The position numbers and the translations under genes were made by a program. The notes under the pieces are model-generated. The model did not search any database and had not been told where the DNA came from. It saw nothing but the letters and a program-made list of their open reading frames with translations. Shown here piece after piece: positions 37,364-48,248 of a stretch of 64,000 nucleotides of DNA (the first letter of the stretch is position 1; each line of letters begins with the position of its first letter). Location of the stretch: NCBI RefSeq assembly GCF_000956595.1, contig NZ_JYOO01000009.1, forward strand, positions 92,925 to 156,924, written 5' to 3'. The stretch is from Priestia aryabhattai B8W22. GTDB taxonomy: Bacteria > Bacillota > Bacilli > Bacillales > Bacillaceae_H.

Positions 37364-37543
37364 TTAAGGCTTGCGCATGTATGTCCAGTGGCGATCATCG
37401 TTTGCCGTCTCTGGAAAACGCTCTCCTGCTTTTAATTTAACCTTTTGAGGATTATTTACGTTACTTCCTGTTTCACCAATTTCAATATACACTCCGTTAT
37501 TAGGAGCTTTTTGACCCGGTGTGAAATGACGATTTTGTCCCAT
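37364..37543 (-). CDS. yjzC: Small conserved protein YjzC
   Basis: 59-residue protein, MGQNRHFTPGQKAPNNGVYI at the start and DDRHWTYMRKP at the end, matching the YjzC family of Bacillaceae. It is hydrophilic and glycine/lysine-rich, with no membrane segment or known motif. A strong GGAGG is seven bases before the ATG at 37543. In B. subtilis it sits right after argF. Here an SDR gene lies between them. Function unknown. Confidence 0.88.
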   Translation of the reverse strand: MGQNRHFTPGQKAPNNGVYIEIGETGSNVNNPQKVKLKAGERFPETANDDRHWTYMRKP

Positions 37544-37638
37544 TGTCCTGCCTCCTCATTCCTGAAATGAAATGTTCTCCTATACTATTCCCTTAAGATT
37601 TCTGTTTCATAATGGAGATGTTTTCATATTAGGAAGAG

Positions 37639-37669
37639 AAAAAGAGCAGACCTTTAGATCCGCCCTTTT
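37639..37669 (-). terminator. Terminator of the YhfK-like gene
   Basis: Hairpin read on the minus strand as AAAAGGGCGGATC-loop-GTCTGCTCTTTT with G-U pairs, ending in a T-run, just after the stop. Confidence 0.65.
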
Positions 37670-37672
37670 GTA

Positions 37673-38320
37673 TCAATGAGTAAATTTAATAGCTTGTTCG
37701 ATTTCAGTTTCTCCAGCTAACATTTCAAACGTTTTTCCTATCGTAGCTTCTTCGTTTAGACATTCTACAAGCACGGTTGCTACATCCGCTCGAGGAATCG
37801 TCTGAGATTTATCTTCAATATCATTATTGATATCAATTTTCCCAGTAGCTTGATCATTCGATAAAGTTCCTGGTCGTACAATTGTATACTGCAGATTAGA
37901 CTGCTTTAAGTATTCATCCGCTATCGCTTTCGCACGCAGGTAAAGCTGTAAGCCTTCTGGTCCTTGTTCAGGTGCGTCTGTTCCCATTGAACTTAACATA
38001 ACAAAGCGCTTTACACCTTGATTTTTTGCTTCATCAATGATATTTTTAGCACCGTTTTGATCCACAGCGATTGTTTTTTCGTCTCCGGTATGTCCTCCAG
38101 AACCTGCTGCAAATATGACAGCGTCCATACCTCTTAAAGCATCTGAAACATCTTGCTCCAAGTCACCAAGCACAACGTTGGCACCCAGCTTCTTTAACGC
38201 GTCTGCTTGCTTTTCGTCGCGAATCATTGCATAAGCTTCGTGCTGCTTGCTGTTTGCAACTTTTTCTACCACTTGTTTTCCCGTTGTTCCGTTTGCTCCA
38301 ACAACTAATACTTTCATCAT
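37673..38320 (-). CDS. NAD(P)-binding atypical SDR (YhfK-like)
   Basis: 215-residue Rossmann protein of the atypical SDR group that includes B. subtilis YhfK. The dinucleotide loop is LVVGANGTTGKQV (residues 5-17), FAAGSGGHTGDEKT is highly typical of this subgroup, and the TIVRPGTLSND stretch follows. The tyrosine of a classical YxxxK is shifted (LYLRAKAIAD). The enzyme's substrate is unknown. AAGGTGATTT precedes the ATG. It sits downstream of argF on the same strand, but argF has its own terminator, so it is a separate unit. Confidence 0.82.
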   Translation of the reverse strand: MMKVLVVGANGTTGKQVVEKVANSKQHEAYAMIRDEKQADALKKLGANVVLGDLEQDVSDALRGMDAVIFAAGSGGHTGDEKTIAVDQNGAKNIIDEAKNQGVKRFVMLSSMGTDAPEQGPEGLQLYLRAKAIADEYLKQSNLQYTIVRPGTLSNDQATGKIDINNDIEDKSQTIPRADVATVLVECLNEEATIGKTFEMLAGETEIEQAIKFTH

Positions 38321-38381
38321 AAATCACCTTTCGTTCTGTTTAGTATACAATTGGTGTTCCCTCAATTAATTCCCTTTAAAC

Positions 38382-38417
38382 AAAAAAACCCTTCTGATAT
38401 TCTCAGAAAGGGTTTTT
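38382..38417 (-). terminator. Terminator of the arginine operon
   Basis: CCCTTCTGA (38389-38397) pairs with TCAGAAAGGG (38403-38412, one bulged A), flanked by A7 and T5. Confidence 0.87.
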
Positions 38418-38420
38418 CTC

Positions 38421-39371
38421 TTAAGCTAAAATGGCTTGCAGCAAAGCTTTTTGTACATGCATACGATTTCCAGCCTGCTGAAAGACAACAGAATTTGGTC
38501 CGTCAATAATGCTTGCTGTTACTTCTTCTTCACGATGCGCAGGCAAGCAGTGTAGAAATAAATAGTCTGACTTAGCATAGGCAGCTAGTTCTTCATTTAC
38601 TTGATAAGGAGCAAATATTTTCAAGCGCTGCTGTGCTTCTTCTTCCTGTCCCATACTTGTCCATACGTCTGCATAAATAGCATCGGCATTTTTTACAGCC
38701 TCTACAGGATCTTTTGTAATCGTAACCTTTGCACCTGTTGTAGCAGCTATTTCATTAACATAAGCTGTTACAAAGTCTTTTGGCTCATATCCATCAGGGC
38801 ATCCAATTGAAATATCTATCCCCATTTTTGCACATGCAATCATTAACGAATGCGCTACATTATTTCCGTCTCCAACGTAAGCTACTTTTAGCCCTTCAAA
38901 TGATTTCTTGTGCTCGTAGATCGTTAATAAATCAGCTAGAGCCTGACAAGGATGATAATCATCTGTCAAACCATTAATAACGGGAATGGATGCGTAATCT
39001 GCAAGCTCTTCGATCTTGCTATGTTCAAACGTACGAATCATTATAGCATCTATGAATTCAGATAGTACGCGCGCTGTATCAGCAATCGTTTCTCCGCGTC
39101 CAATCTGTAAATCTTGGCTGCTTAAAAAGAGGGCGTTTCCTCCAAGCTGCATCATTCCCGCTTCAAATGAGACTCTTGTTCTTGTTGAAGATTTTTCAAA
39201 AATGAGCCCCAGCGTTTTTCCTTTTAACGATGTGACGATCTCACCATTTTTATGCTTTTCTTTCAGCTCAATGGCGCTTTCCAAAAGTGACATAATATCG
39301 TCAGATGATAAATCTTTAAGCGTAAGCAAATCTTTTCCTTTTAAATTCGTATTTACCGATACCGTACTCAT
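38421..39371 (-). CDS. argF: Ornithine carbamoyltransferase
   Basis: Makes citrulline from ornithine and carbamoyl phosphate, 316 residues. The carbamoyl phosphate motif STRTR is at residues 62-66, HPCQALAD is in the middle and the ornithine-binding [10 protein letters not shown] is near the C-terminus. It is the last gene of argCJBD-carAB-argF and overlaps the carB end by 4 bp (ATGA). The start is supported by AGGAAGTGA. The partner CarAB in the same transcript supplies its carbamoyl phosphate. The operon terminator follows. Confidence 0.97.
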   Translation of the reverse strand: MSTVSVNTNLKGKDLLTLKDLSSDDIMSLLESAIELKEKHKNGEIVTSLKGKTLGLIFEKSSTRTRVSFEAGMMQLGGNALFLSSQDLQIGRGETIADTARVLSEFIDAIMIRTFEHSKIEELADYASIPVINGLTDDYHPCQALADLLTIYEHKKSFEGLKVAYVGDGNNVAHSLMIACAKMGIDISIGCPDGYEPKDFVTAYVNEIAATTGAKVTITKDPVEAVKNADAIYADVWTSMGQEEEAQQRLKIFAPYQVNEELAAYAKSDYLFLHCLPAHREEEVTASIIDGPNSVVFQQAGNRMHVQKALLQAILA

Positions 39372-42300
39372 GATACTGTCACTTCCTTTTTAGTTTTTTG
39401 AAACCATTCTTGCAGTGATGAAACTTGATATTCATCGACTTGGAACGATTGGAAAAATAGCGAAGCCGTTTCTGCCTCCGTCATAACCATTAAACCGTGT
39501 TTTAATGCTGACATACGGCTTTCTTTATCTTCAGGCTGTAAGCTTACATATAATAAAGCTTCTTTCGTTTTTACCCATTCACTAACTTCTTTATCTTTAA
39601 CAAGAGTTAATCCCGCGCTTTGCACAAGTTCTTCAAGGCCCTGCGCTTCTCCGTTGATATACACTTCTGCAGCACCTTTTTTACTTAACACGTACTGATG
39701 GAATACTTTTTTTGCTGCTTCTTCAATCGTTGAAGAAATCGCAATTCCTTCACCGGTTGACTTCATTTCCGGTCCAACAAGTGGATCAACTCCTGATAAT
39801 TTACTTGTCGAAAACACTGGAAACTTGATAGTTGTGTAAGCCGGATCTGGCAATAAACCTAGCTTTTCACTAATTTCCGACAATGATTTCCCAAGTAATA
39901 TTTGAGTTGATAGCGAAACAAGCGGCGTGTTGCACACTTTGCTTACTACAGGCACTGTACGGCTGGCACGCGGATTAACTTCCAGCATGTAGACTTCATC
40001 ATTGTAAATAACATATTGGATATTCATAATACCTTTATATTGAAGTTTATTTACAATTTTTTGAGCGTAGCTCACCATTTTTTCTTTATGTGCTGCTTCT
40101 ATTGTTTTTGCTGGTAAAAGCGCATAGCTGTCTCCTGAATGAACGCCGGCTTTTTCAATATGTTCAACGATTGTCGGAATCAACACATCTTTTCCGTCTG
40201 CTACAACATCAATCTCCGCTTCTTTTCCAGGGAAGTAAGCATCAATAAGCATTGGGAAATGAGAAGCTTTAATAGCAGGTAAACAAGCCTGAAGCTCTGT
40301 TTCATTTTGAATTGTCAGCATTCCTTTTCCGCCAATCACGTAAGAAGGACGAATAAGTAATGGGAATCCCATATCTTTTGCTTTTTGGACAAGCTCTTGC
40401 TCATCTTTGGCCATTTCACCTGGGATGTGCGGAATATCGCAGTCATCTAAGAGCTTATAGAACAGGTCACGATCTTCAAGTGCATCAATGACATCATTTG
40501 TAATCCCCAGTAAATTGACGCCAGCTTCTTCTAGTCCTTTAACAAGCGAAATAGCAGTTTGACCTCCGTATTGAACAATTACATCCGTCACATTTTCAGC
40601 ATCAAGAACATTTAATACATCTTCTACTGTTACAGGTTCAAAATATAAGCGGTCTGCTACTTCAAAATCCGTACTTACCGTTTCTGGATTGTTGTTAATT
40701 AAAATCGTTTCGTACCCTTCTTTTTCAAGAGCAAGCACACCGTGTACAGAGCTGTAGTCAAATTCTACTCCTTGCCCGATACGAATTGGTCCAGAACCGA
40801 TAATAGCAACTTTTTTATTCGTTGATGGTTCAATCTCACTCTCACCGTAATAACTAGAGTAGAAATAAGCCGTAGAAGATTCAAACTCCGCTGCGCATGT
40901 ATCCACCATTTTATAACTTGGCGTAATATGTAGTGCTTTACGTTTCGCTCTTACGTCAAGTTCCGGCACACTCCATACGCTTGCTAGATAAGCATCTGTA
41001 AAACCATGCTCCTTCACTTGTTTGAAGTGTTCAGCTGTAATGGAATCGAAACGTACTTCCTTTAAAGAAGCTTCCATTTTAATCAGCTGTGTAAAGTGTG
41101 TTAAATAGAAATAATCAATTTGGGTTACTTCATGAATATACTCAGGCGTTGTGCCGCGGCGTAAAAGCTCAAGGATAACAAAAATACGCTCATCGCTTTG
41201 TTCGCCAAGCTTGCTTTTTAATTCATCCGTTGAAAGTTCTTGCAGTTCTTCTACTTCTAATCCCTGTAAGTCAATTTCTAAAGAAGACAATGCTTTTTGG
41301 AAGCTACGCGTAAAGTTACGGTCAATAGCCATTACTTCTCCAGTTGCTTTCATTTGGGTACCAAGCGTTCTCTCAGCGTAGAAAAACTTGTCAAACGGCC
41401 ATCTTGGAAATTTCACTACTACATAGTCAAGAGCAGGTTCAAAACTTGCATACGTGTCTCCTGTCACAGGATTTAATAATTCATGAAGCGTGTAGCCTAC
41501 CGATAGCTTTGCAGCAATTTTAGCAATCGGATAGCCCGTTGCTTTTGATGCAAGAGCAGACGAACGGCTCACACGCGGATTTACTTCAATTAAATAGTAC
41601 TGCTTGCTTTTTGGATCAAGCGCAAACTGAATGTTGCACCCCCCAATAATCCCAAGCGATGAAATAATTTTAACTGAAGCAGAGCGAAGCATTTGATATT
41701 CCACGTCTGTTAACGTTTGAGAAGGAGCAACGACTACTGAATCTCCAGTATGAACGCCTACCGGATCGATGTTTTCCATATTACAAATTGTAATGCACGT
41801 ATTGTTCACGTCACGCATAACCTCGTACTCAACTTCTTTAAATCCGGCGATGCTTTTTTCAATTAAGCATTGAGTAATAGCACTTTCACGCAAACCTGAC
41901 GCTGAAAGCTTTTCAAGCTCTTCCATAGAATGAGCAATTCCTCCGCCCGTTCCGCCTAACGTATAAGCAGGACGTACAATAACAGGAAAACCAATTTTCT
42001 CGGCAAAAGCTAACGCTTCTTCTACTTTTGTGACAACTTCACTTTCCGGCACCGGTTCATTCAGTTCATTCATCAATGCGCGGAACTCTTCACGACTTTC
42101 ACCTTTTTTGATTGATTCAATCGGTGTTCCTAAAAGTTTCACATCGTATTTTGGCAAAATGTTTTGTTCATGAAGCTCAAGAGCTAAGTTTAAGCCCGTT
42201 TGTCCGCCTAACGTGGCTAACAAACCATCCGGCTTTTCTTTTGCAATAATTTTCTCTACGCAGTCTACTGTTAATGGCTCAAAATAGATTCGATCTGCTA

Positions 42301-42478
42301 CGTGAGTGTCCGTCATAATCGTAGCTGGATTATTATTGATTAAGATAACTTCATAACCTTCCTCTTTTAATGACAAGCATGCCTGAGTTCCTGAATAATC
42401 AAATTCTGCTGCTTGCCCAATTACGATTGGTCCTGATCCGATTACTAAAATCTTTTTTAATGTTTGGTCTTTAGGCAT
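39368..42478 (-). CDS. carB: Carbamoyl phosphate synthase large subunit (arginine-specific)
   Basis: Synthesises carbamoyl phosphate from bicarbonate, ammonia and two ATP, 1036 residues. Two homologous ATP-grasp halves are visible ([20 protein letters not shown] near residue 8 and [20 protein letters not shown] near 552), followed by a short MGS-like regulatory C-terminus. It overlaps carA by 8 bp and argF by 4 bp. Embedding in the arginine operon marks it as the arginine-specific, not the pyrimidine, isozyme, as in B. subtilis carAB. Full length, no frameshift seen. Confidence 0.97.
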   Translation of the reverse strand: MPKDQTLKKILVIGSGPIVIGQAAEFDYSGTQACLSLKEEGYEVILINNNPATIMTDTHVADRIYFEPLTVDCVEKIIAKEKPDGLLATLGGQTGLNLALELHEQNILPKYDVKLLGTPIESIKKGESREEFRALMNELNEPVPESEVVTKVEEALAFAEKIGFPVIVRPAYTLGGTGGGIAHSMEELEKLSASGLRESAITQCLIEKSIAGFKEVEYEVMRDVNNTCITICNMENIDPVGVHTGDSVVVAPSQTLTDVEYQMLRSASVKIISSLGIIGGCNIQFALDPKSKQYYLIEVNPRVSRSSALASKATGYPIAKIAAKLSVGYTLHELLNPVTGDTYASFEPALDYVVVKFPRWPFDKFFYAERTLGTQMKATGEVMAIDRNFTRSFQKALSSLEIDLQGLEVEELQELSTDELKSKLGEQSDERIFVILELLRRGTTPEYIHEVTQIDYFYLTHFTQLIKMEASLKEVRFDSITAEHFKQVKEHGFTDAYLASVWSVPELDVRAKRKALHITPSYKMVDTCAAEFESSTAYFYSSYYGESEIEPSTNKKVAIIGSGPIRIGQGVEFDYSSVHGVLALEKEGYETILINNNPETVSTDFEVADRLYFEPVTVEDVLNVLDAENVTDVIVQYGGQTAISLVKGLEEAGVNLLGITNDVIDALEDRDLFYKLLDDCDIPHIPGEMAKDEQELVQKAKDMGFPLLIRPSYVIGGKGMLTIQNETELQACLPAIKASHFPMLIDAYFPGKEAEIDVVADGKDVLIPTIVEHIEKAGVHSGDSYALLPAKTIEAAHKEKMVSYAQKIVNKLQYKGIMNIQYVIYNDEVYMLEVNPRASRTVPVVSKVCNTPLVSLSTQILLGKSLSEISEKLGLLPDPAYTTIKFPVFSTSKLSGVDPLVGPEMKSTGEGIAISSTIEEAAKKVFHQYVLSKKGAAEVYINGEAQGLEELVQSAGLTLVKDKEVSEWVKTKEALLYVSLQPEDKESRMSALKHGLMVMTEAETASLFFQSFQVDEYQVSSLQEWFQKTKKEVTVS

Positions 42479-43544
42479 ATACTTTTCCGCTCCCTACTTG
42501 CTGTACTTTCGTCATAAATTCATCAAAGATATACGTGCTGTCACTTGGTCCAGGATGTGCTTCTGGATGATATTGAACCGACATAACAGGAAGGTCTTTA
42601 TGCATTAAACCTTCAACCGATCCGTCATTCACATTTTTAAATCGAACGTTTAATGGGGTAGACGTAATCGTCTGTTCGTCTACGACATAGCTATGGTTTT
42701 GAGACGTCATACACACTTTGTTATTTGTTAAATCAATTACAGGCTGATTAGCTCCTCGGTGACCGAACGCCAGCTTTTTGGTTTGTGCCCCAAAAGCAAG
42801 CCCAATTAACTGATGTCCAAAGCAAATTCCCAAAGTTGGATACGATGAAATAATTTCTTTTAATTCATCCAGCTGACTGCTTACTTGAGTTGGATCTCCA
42901 GGTCCGTTTGATAAGACAATGCCATCCGGCTGCAGCTCTTTTACTTTTGAAGAGCTTGTAGAATAAGGAACAACCGTTACTTTGCACTCTCGATTTAACA
43001 GCTCTTGTAAAATTGATTTTTTATAGCCAAAGTCCATTAATACAACGTGTTTTTCACCGTTTCCGTAAGTAACAGGCTCTTTTGTTGACACTTCTTTTAC
43101 TACATATCCATCGCATTCAGCAGTAAATGCTGGCGGCTTAGCAGATGCCGAAAAGGCAGATTGCATCGTACCTTCTTTTCGAATTCGTTTTACGACCGCT
43201 CTCGTATCCACATGTGTAATAAGCGGAATGTTCCATTTCTTTAAATATTGTTTAAAGCTGTACATCGCTTCGTAATGGAACCCTTCATCTGAACATTCGT
43301 ATACGACAACCCCTGCTACGTGAGGCTTTTTGCTTTCATAATCTTTTTCATTGATACCATAGTTCCCAATTAAAGGGTACGTAAAGACGATAATTTGATC
43401 TTTGTAAGATGGATCAGTCACAACTTCTTGATAACCAGTCATTCCAGTAAAGAAAACAATTTCTCCTTCTGCCTGGTGCGTTGCTGTATGTTCAATGTGT
43501 CCGGCGAACGAATCGCCGTTTGCTAAGTGTAAATATCCGTTCAT
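42471..43544 (-). CDS. carA: Carbamoyl phosphate synthase small subunit (arginine-specific)
   Basis: Glutamine amidotransferase subunit supplying ammonia to CarB, 357 residues. The nucleophile cysteine is in LGICFGHQLIG near residue 241. QYHPEAHPGP near residue 325 gives the catalytic His and Glu. AGAGGGATG precedes the ATG. It lies 70 bp after argD, a gap with no clear terminator, and overlaps carB by 8 bp, so the seven genes look like one transcript. Confidence 0.97.
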   Translation of the reverse strand: MNGYLHLANGDSFAGHIEHTATHQAEGEIVFFTGMTGYQEVVTDPSYKDQIIVFTYPLIGNYGINEKDYESKKPHVAGVVVYECSDEGFHYEAMYSFKQYLKKWNIPLITHVDTRAVVKRIRKEGTMQSAFSASAKPPAFTAECDGYVVKEVSTKEPVTYGNGEKHVVLMDFGYKKSILQELLNRECKVTVVPYSTSSSKVKELQPDGIVLSNGPGDPTQVSSQLDELKEIISSYPTLGICFGHQLIGLAFGAQTKKLAFGHRGANQPVIDLTNNKVCMTSQNHSYVVDEQTITSTPLNVRFKNVNDGSVEGLMHKDLPVMSVQYHPEAHPGPSDSTYIFDEFMTKVQQVGSGKVYA

Positions 43545-43614
43545 TGTGCATCCCTCTTCGAATAATTATTTATAAAACAGAATTTTTATACAAACATATT
43601 CAAAAAAATTTGTA

Positions 43615-44769
43615 TTATGAAGTAATTTTTGTTTGGCTAAACGCTTCTTCAATGATATGAATCGCTTGGTCTAACTCTTCTTTTGTTACAGTTAAAGGCG
43701 GCAGCAATCGTACTACATGCGGTCCTGCTCCCAGTGCTAGCAATCCTTTTTCACGCATAGCTGCAAGCAGTGCCGACTGATGTTCCCCGCATTCAATTCC
43801 AATCATAAAACCTTTTCCGCGAACATCCGTTACAAATGAATAATCTGCTACGCTATTTTTCAAAGCGTTGATAAAATAAAAGCTTTTTTCTGTAACCTCT
43901 GCCAAAAATGCTTCATTAAAAATAATGTTTAAAGTTGCTTTGGCTGAAGCTAATGCAATTGGGTTTCCTCCAAAGGTTGTTCCGTGAGTACCAGGTCCAA
44001 ACGCTTCTTTGAGATAGCCTTTTCCAATCATCGCACCAACCGGCATTCCGCTTCCTAACCCTTTAGCTGCTGTAATAATATCTGGTGACACATTAAAATG
44101 CTGATAGGCAAATGGTTTTCCTGTTCTGCCGATTCCAGTTTGCACTTCATCGACTATAAACAGTGCTTCGTGCTTTTTACACAGTTCTTGAATGGTTAAT
44201 AAAAATGCTTCGGTTCCTGGAACAACTCCGCCTTCTCCTTGAATGACTTCAACCATAATTGCTGCTACGCTGTCGTCCATTTCCTGTTTTAATGCTTCTT
44301 CATCATTGTATGGCACATAAACAAACTCATTAACAAGAGGACCGAAGCCATCATGAATTTTTGCCTGCCCTGTAGCTGTCATTGTAGCAAATGTACGTCC
44401 ATGAAATGATTTTGTAAACGTAATAATTTTGTGTTTTTGTGTGTACTTGCGTGCTAATTTAATCGCCGCTTCATTCGCTTCTGCACCGCTGTTACAGAAA
44501 AATACTGCATCACCGTTTGAGTGTTCCACAAGCTTACCTGCTACGTCTTCTTGAATCGATTGATGAAATAGATTTGACACATGCCACACTTTATTTAACT
44601 GCTCTTCGACCGCTTTTTGAACATCCGGATGACGATGACCTACGTTACAAACAGCGATACCTGAAATAAAATCTAAATACTCATTTCCTTTGTTATCTAT
44701 TAATTTTGTTCCTTGCGCCTCTTCCACGTGGATATCAAACCGTTGATATGTTGGAAACAATGAACTCAT
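43615..44769 (-). CDS. argD: Acetylornithine aminotransferase
   Basis: PLP-dependent transaminase converting N-acetylglutamate semialdehyde to acetylornithine, 384 residues. The PLP region is [15 protein letters not shown], and the Schiff-base lysine is in [17 protein letters not shown]. The frame extends to 44814, but the ATG at 44769 gives the family start ([11 protein letters not shown]) with GGTGGAG nine bases before. The gene overlaps argB by 35 bp. It is paralogous to rocD at 61-62 kb, which uses ornithine in catabolism. Confidence 0.95.
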   Translation of the reverse strand: MSSLFPTYQRFDIHVEEAQGTKLIDNKGNEYLDFISGIAVCNVGHRHPDVQKAVEEQLNKVWHVSNLFHQSIQEDVAGKLVEHSNGDAVFFCNSGAEANEAAIKLARKYTQKHKIITFTKSFHGRTFATMTATGQAKIHDGFGPLVNEFVYVPYNDEEALKQEMDDSVAAIMVEVIQGEGGVVPGTEAFLLTIQELCKKHEALFIVDEVQTGIGRTGKPFAYQHFNVSPDIITAAKGLGSGMPVGAMIGKGYLKEAFGPGTHGTTFGGNPIALASAKATLNIIFNEAFLAEVTEKSFYFINALKNSVADYSFVTDVRGKGFMIGIECGEHQSALLAAMREKGLLALGAGPHVVRLLPPLTVTKEELDQAIHIIEEAFSQTKITS

Positions 44770-45559
44770 CGCTATCTTCTCCACCTTTTCCACTATATTT
44801 AATTGCTGTACCAATCAGCTTTCCTTCCTTATCTAAAAATCCATCAGTTCCGCTAATAATATGAACTTCTTCAAGTAAAGGAGATAACGCATTTACCGCT
44901 GATGTCACTTTCGGAATCATTCCGCCGTAAATTACTTTTTCTTCAATAAGTGCATCAATCTCTGACTTTGTAAGTTCAGGAAGCAATGTTCCATCCTTTA
45001 GCACACCTTTTACATCCGTTACAAACATCAGCTTTTCAGCATTTACTGCTTGTGCAACAGCTCCCGCCGCCACGTCAGCGTTAATGTTATAGCTATTGCC
45101 TTCTTCATCGGCTCCAATGGAAGAAATAACTGGAATATACTGACTGTCAGTTAATTGCTTTACCAACGTATCGTTTACACCTTTTACTTCTCCAACGTAA
45201 CCTAGACGTTCAACATCAATAGCCTCTGCTTTAAGCAATAATCCATCAATTCCTGATAATCCTACCGCTTTTAAATTCGCTTTTTGTAGATCTTTTACAA
45301 GCTGCTTATTAACCTTGCCTGCTAATACCATAGTTACAACTTCTAATGCTTCTTTAGACGTTTTTCGAAGCCCATCTACAAATTCCGTTTCAATGTGAAG
45401 TTTGGTAAGCGTATCTTGAATATCCGGTCCACCTCCGTGCACGACAATGATCTGATATCCACTCGCTTTTAACTGCTGAATACTTTCAAAAAAGGCGCTT
45501 GTTAACTGATTGACAATACTGCCTCCGCATTTTACAACAACGATTTTTTCAGTGCTCAT
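44735..45559 (-). CDS. argB: Acetylglutamate kinase
   Basis: Phosphorylates N-acetylglutamate, 274 residues, amino acid kinase family. [10 protein letters not shown] is at residues 7-16, the nucleotide-loop VHGGGPDIQ at residues 39-47, and [11 protein letters not shown] in the second half. AAGGAGAG precedes the ATG. It starts 12 bp after argJ and its end overlaps argD. No N-terminal extension typical of strongly arginine-inhibited hexameric forms is present, so feedback control is probably at other steps. Confidence 0.96.
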   Translation of the reverse strand: MSTEKIVVVKCGGSIVNQLTSAFFESIQQLKASGYQIIVVHGGGPDIQDTLTKLHIETEFVDGLRKTSKEALEVVTMVLAGKVNKQLVKDLQKANLKAVGLSGIDGLLLKAEAIDVERLGYVGEVKGVNDTLVKQLTDSQYIPVISSIGADEEGNSYNINADVAAGAVAQAVNAEKLMFVTDVKGVLKDGTLLPELTKSEIDALIEEKVIYGGMIPKVTSAVNALSPLLEEVHIISGTDGFLDKEGKLIGTAIKYSGKGGEDSDEFIVSNISTV

Positions 45560-45571
45560 TTCACTCTCTCC

Positions 45572-46807
45572 TTACGTTCGATAACTGGCGTTGATTTTGA
45601 CATAATCGTAAGTCAAATCACAGCCCCACGCTTTGCCAATTCCACTTCCTTGCTGCAAGTCAACATAGACTTCAACCGTATCATTTTCTAAATAAGCTTT
45701 TGCTTCTTCTTCACTAAATGAAACAGGCTGGCTGTTTTTTAACATCTGGATATCACCTAACGAAACGTTCACTGCTTCTGGATTAAGCGCTACGCCGCTG
45801 TAGCCAACTGAACAAATAATTCGTCCCCAATTGGCATCGGCTCCATACATGGCCGTTTTCACTAAGTTCGAGCCTACAATTTGTTTAGCAATCACATTTG
45901 CTTCTTCGTTTGTATTAGCACCAGATACGTTTACTTCAATTAGTTTTGTTGCTCCTTCACCGTCACGTGCAATTTGTTTGGCTAAATCTTCACACGTCAA
46001 GCGCAGTGCTTCATAAAACGAATTCCATTCAGGATGATCTGGTGTAAGCGACTGGTGATCAGCTTTTCCATTTGCTAAAACAACAACCATATCATTGGTT
46101 GACGTATCACCATCCACTGTAATTTGATTAAAGCTTTTATTTGTAATAGACCCCAGCGCATCTTGCAGCACCGAAGCTTCAACCTTAGCATCCGTTGTTA
46201 TAAAGCTAAGCATCGTAGCCATATTCGGGTGAATCATACCTGACCCTTTCGCTGTACCGCCAATCGTAACCGTTTTGCCGTCAATTTTTGTTTGATAGCA
46301 AGCTGACTTCATCACTGTATCTGTTGTTAAAATAGCCGTTTGAAATTCTTCTGCTTTTTCTTTGTTCGACGAAGGACTTAATAACCCAATGCCCTTCACG
46401 ATTTTTTCCATATCTAGAAGCTCTCCAATTACCCCTGTAGAAGCTACCGCTACATGATGAGGTAGGATATTAAGCTTTTCTGCACATGTATTTCGCATTT
46501 GGTATGCATCTTTTAATCCTTGTTCTCCAGTACATGCATTTGCACATGCGCTGTTCACAACAATCGCCTGCAGCTTCTGCTCCACTGCTACACTTTCTTT
46601 TGTAACAGCTAAAGGCGCCGCTTGGAAGGCATTAAGCGTGTAAACAGCTGCGCAATTAGCAGGCACATCGCTTACAATAACTCCTAAATCTTTTTTAGCA
46701 TAACGTAAACCAGCATGAACGCCGTCTGCTGAAAAACCTAGCGGTGTTACAATTGTACCGTTCTCTATTTTCTTTATCTTTTCTTTCGTTTGTTTAACCG
46801 TAATCAC
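45572..46807 (-). CDS. argJ: Bifunctional ornithine acetyltransferase/N-acetylglutamate synthase
   Basis: Transfers the acetyl group from acetylornithine to glutamate (cyclic pathway), 411 residues. It is a self-cleaving Ntn-type enzyme, with the cleavage threonine in GMIHPNMATMLSF dividing alpha and beta chains near residue 196. ASTGVIGELL near residue 126 is the oxyanion region. The start is GTG with GGAGG nine bases before. It follows argC by 45 bp. Whether it is also active with acetyl-CoA cannot be told from the sequence. Confidence 0.95.
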   Translation of the reverse strand: MITVKQTKEKIKKIENGTIVTPLGFSADGVHAGLRYAKKDLGVIVSDVPANCAAVYTLNAFQAAPLAVTKESVAVEQKLQAIVVNSACANACTGEQGLKDAYQMRNTCAEKLNILPHHVAVASTGVIGELLDMEKIVKGIGLLSPSSNKEKAEEFQTAILTTDTVMKSACYQTKIDGKTVTIGGTAKGSGMIHPNMATMLSFITTDAKVEASVLQDALGSITNKSFNQITVDGDTSTNDMVVVLANGKADHQSLTPDHPEWNSFYEALRLTCEDLAKQIARDGEGATKLIEVNVSGANTNEEANVIAKQIVGSNLVKTAMYGADANWGRIICSVGYSGVALNPEAVNVSLGDIQMLKNSQPVSFSEEEAKAYLENDTVEVYVDLQQGSGIGKAWGCDLTYDYVKINASYRT

Positions 46808-46852
46808 TATACGTTCCCTCCTGCTTTTATCGTGATTAGTGATGCTTTGCTT

Positions 46853-47896
46853 TTATGGGAAGACAGGCAGTAGTCCGATACCCGCTTGCTGTTCAAATCC
46901 CATCATGATATTGGCATTTTGAATGGCCTGACCCGCTGCCCCTTTTACTAAGTTATCAATGACAGAAACAATCGTGATACGCTTTGTTCGTTCGTCAAAT
47001 GTAATACCGATATCGCAATAATTTGATGCACTTACTTCTTTAGTAGAAGGAAATTCACCAGCTTTTCGAACGCGAACGAACGGGGAGTTTTGATATGTAT
47101 CTACATATAGCTGATGAAGCTCTTGTATTGAGCTGTCTTCAGAAAGTTCAGCGTATATTGTACTCATAATCCCTCGCGTCATTGGAACTAAGTGCGTACT
47201 GAACGTAACATGGCCAATTTCCTCATCCCACTTTTCTAGAATAGATTCGATTTCTGGGATATGCTGATGTTGATTAACTTTGTATATTTTCATATTTTCA
47301 TTGATTTCAGCATAATGAGCCATTTGCGAAAGACCGCGTCCTGCTCCTGAGATTCCAGACTTTGCATCAATGATGATAGAGTTTGATTTCACCATTTGTT
47401 TACTAACGAGAGGAGCTAGCCCAAGCAGTGTAGCTGTTGGATAACAGCCCGGGTTCGCAACGAACGTACTGCTTTCGACTTCGTCTGCAAACCATTCTGC
47501 TAATCCGTACACAGACTGTTGTAAAAATGCTTCGGCTGCAGCAGGCTTTTTGTACCATTTTTCATAAAGCGCTTCTGTTTTTAATCTAAAATCTCCAGAT
47601 AGATCTACCACTTTTATTCCTTCTTCTATTAATTGAGGTACAAGTTTGCTAGAAACACCGGACGGAGTTGCTGTAAACACTAAATCTAATTCTTTGGCCA
47701 TGTTCTTAGGGTTTATATCTTGCAGTGTATATACAGTATTAGAAAGGTGAGGATAAACTTCTGCTAGTTCCACCCCGTCCTGAGAGGATGAATAAACTGC
47801 ATAAACATGAAAATGCGGGTGATTCGCTAACAAACGAATCAGTTCTACTCCTCCATAACCTGTTGCTCCAACAATCCCTACCTTATATTCTTTCAT
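46853..47896 (-). CDS. argC: N-acetyl-gamma-glutamyl-phosphate reductase
   Basis: NADPH-dependent reduction in arginine synthesis, 347 residues. The nucleotide loop GIVGATGYGGVEL is at residues 8-20 and the active-site cysteine in VANPGCYPTATLLGL near residue 151. It is the first gene of the operon, with AAAAAGGAG before the ATG. The promoter is TTGATT-17-TATAAT at 47939-47967, and an ARG-box-like sequence lies about 45 bp further up. Divergent from fnr. Confidence 0.97.
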   Translation of the reverse strand: MKEYKVGIVGATGYGGVELIRLLANHPHFHVYAVYSSSQDGVELAEVYPHLSNTVYTLQDINPKNMAKELDLVFTATPSGVSSKLVPQLIEEGIKVVDLSGDFRLKTEALYEKWYKKPAAAEAFLQQSVYGLAEWFADEVESSTFVANPGCYPTATLLGLAPLVSKQMVKSNSIIIDAKSGISGAGRGLSQMAHYAEINENMKIYKVNQHQHIPEIESILEKWDEEIGHVTFSTHLVPMTRGIMSTIYAELSEDSSIQELHQLYVDTYQNSPFVRVRKAGEFPSTKEVSASNYCDIGITFDERTKRITIVSVIDNLVKGAAGQAIQNANIMMGFEQQAGIGLLPVFP

Positions 47897-47938
47897 TTTA
47901 AAACTCCTTTTTCCACGTATCTATTTGAATTATTTATC

Positions 47939-47967
47939 ATTATAATACCGTATAAAAATAAAATCAA
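47939..47967 (-). promoter_or_regulatory. Promoter of the arginine operon
   Basis: Minus strand TTGATT (47962-47967), exactly 17 bp, perfect TATAAT (47939-47944), 43 bp before argC. Confidence 0.8.
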
Positions 47968-48010
47968 ATGAATATTTAAAAAATCCAACACTTTATTCTA
48001 TATTTTTAAA

Positions 48011-48028
48011 CATTTTTATTTATTCATA
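48011..48028. promoter_or_regulatory. ARG-box-like sequence (AhrC/ArgR)
   Basis: The minus strand TATGAATAAATAAAAATG matches the Bacillus ARG box CATGAATAAAAATTCAAG at 12 of 18 positions. Only one half is good. AhrC repression of this operon is expected from B. subtilis. Confidence 0.4.
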
Positions 48029-48138
48029 AGTTTTTATTTTTATAACTATCTTTCTATTTTTGTTTAGAAATTGTTCACAGATAATTTTGGAAAACACTGG
48101 TTGTTTTTGTGTATAATGAGAATAGCGATAAAAATCAT

Positions 48139-48161
48139 CCGTATGACATTTTTTCATACGG
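48139..48161 (+). promoter_or_regulatory. First hairpin of the fnr leader
   Basis: CCGTATGA (48139-48146) pairs with TCATACGG (48154-48161). It begins about 15 bases after the predicted transcription start. No T-run follows, so it is not a terminator. Confidence 0.6.
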
Positions 48162-48184
48162 CTAGTGGACGTACAGCATATACA

Positions 48185-48220
48185 GACTGTTCTAACTTAA
48201 TAGATTAATAAGTAACAGTC
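48185..48220 (+). promoter_or_regulatory. Second hairpin of the fnr leader
   Basis: GACTGTT (48185-48191) pairs with AACAGTC (48214-48220). Inside it ACTTA can pair with TAAGT. It ends 28 bases before the fnr start codon. Confidence 0.5.
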
Positions 48221-48248
48221 ACAAAAATTTTAATTAAAAGGTGATAAC

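Larger units (their letters stand above)
47897..48248. other. Divergent intergenic region argC/fnr
   Basis: 352 bp with the arg promoter, a possible ARG box, the fnr -10 (TATAAT at 48112-48117; -35 unclear) and two hairpins in the fnr leader. No gene. Confidence 0.7.
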
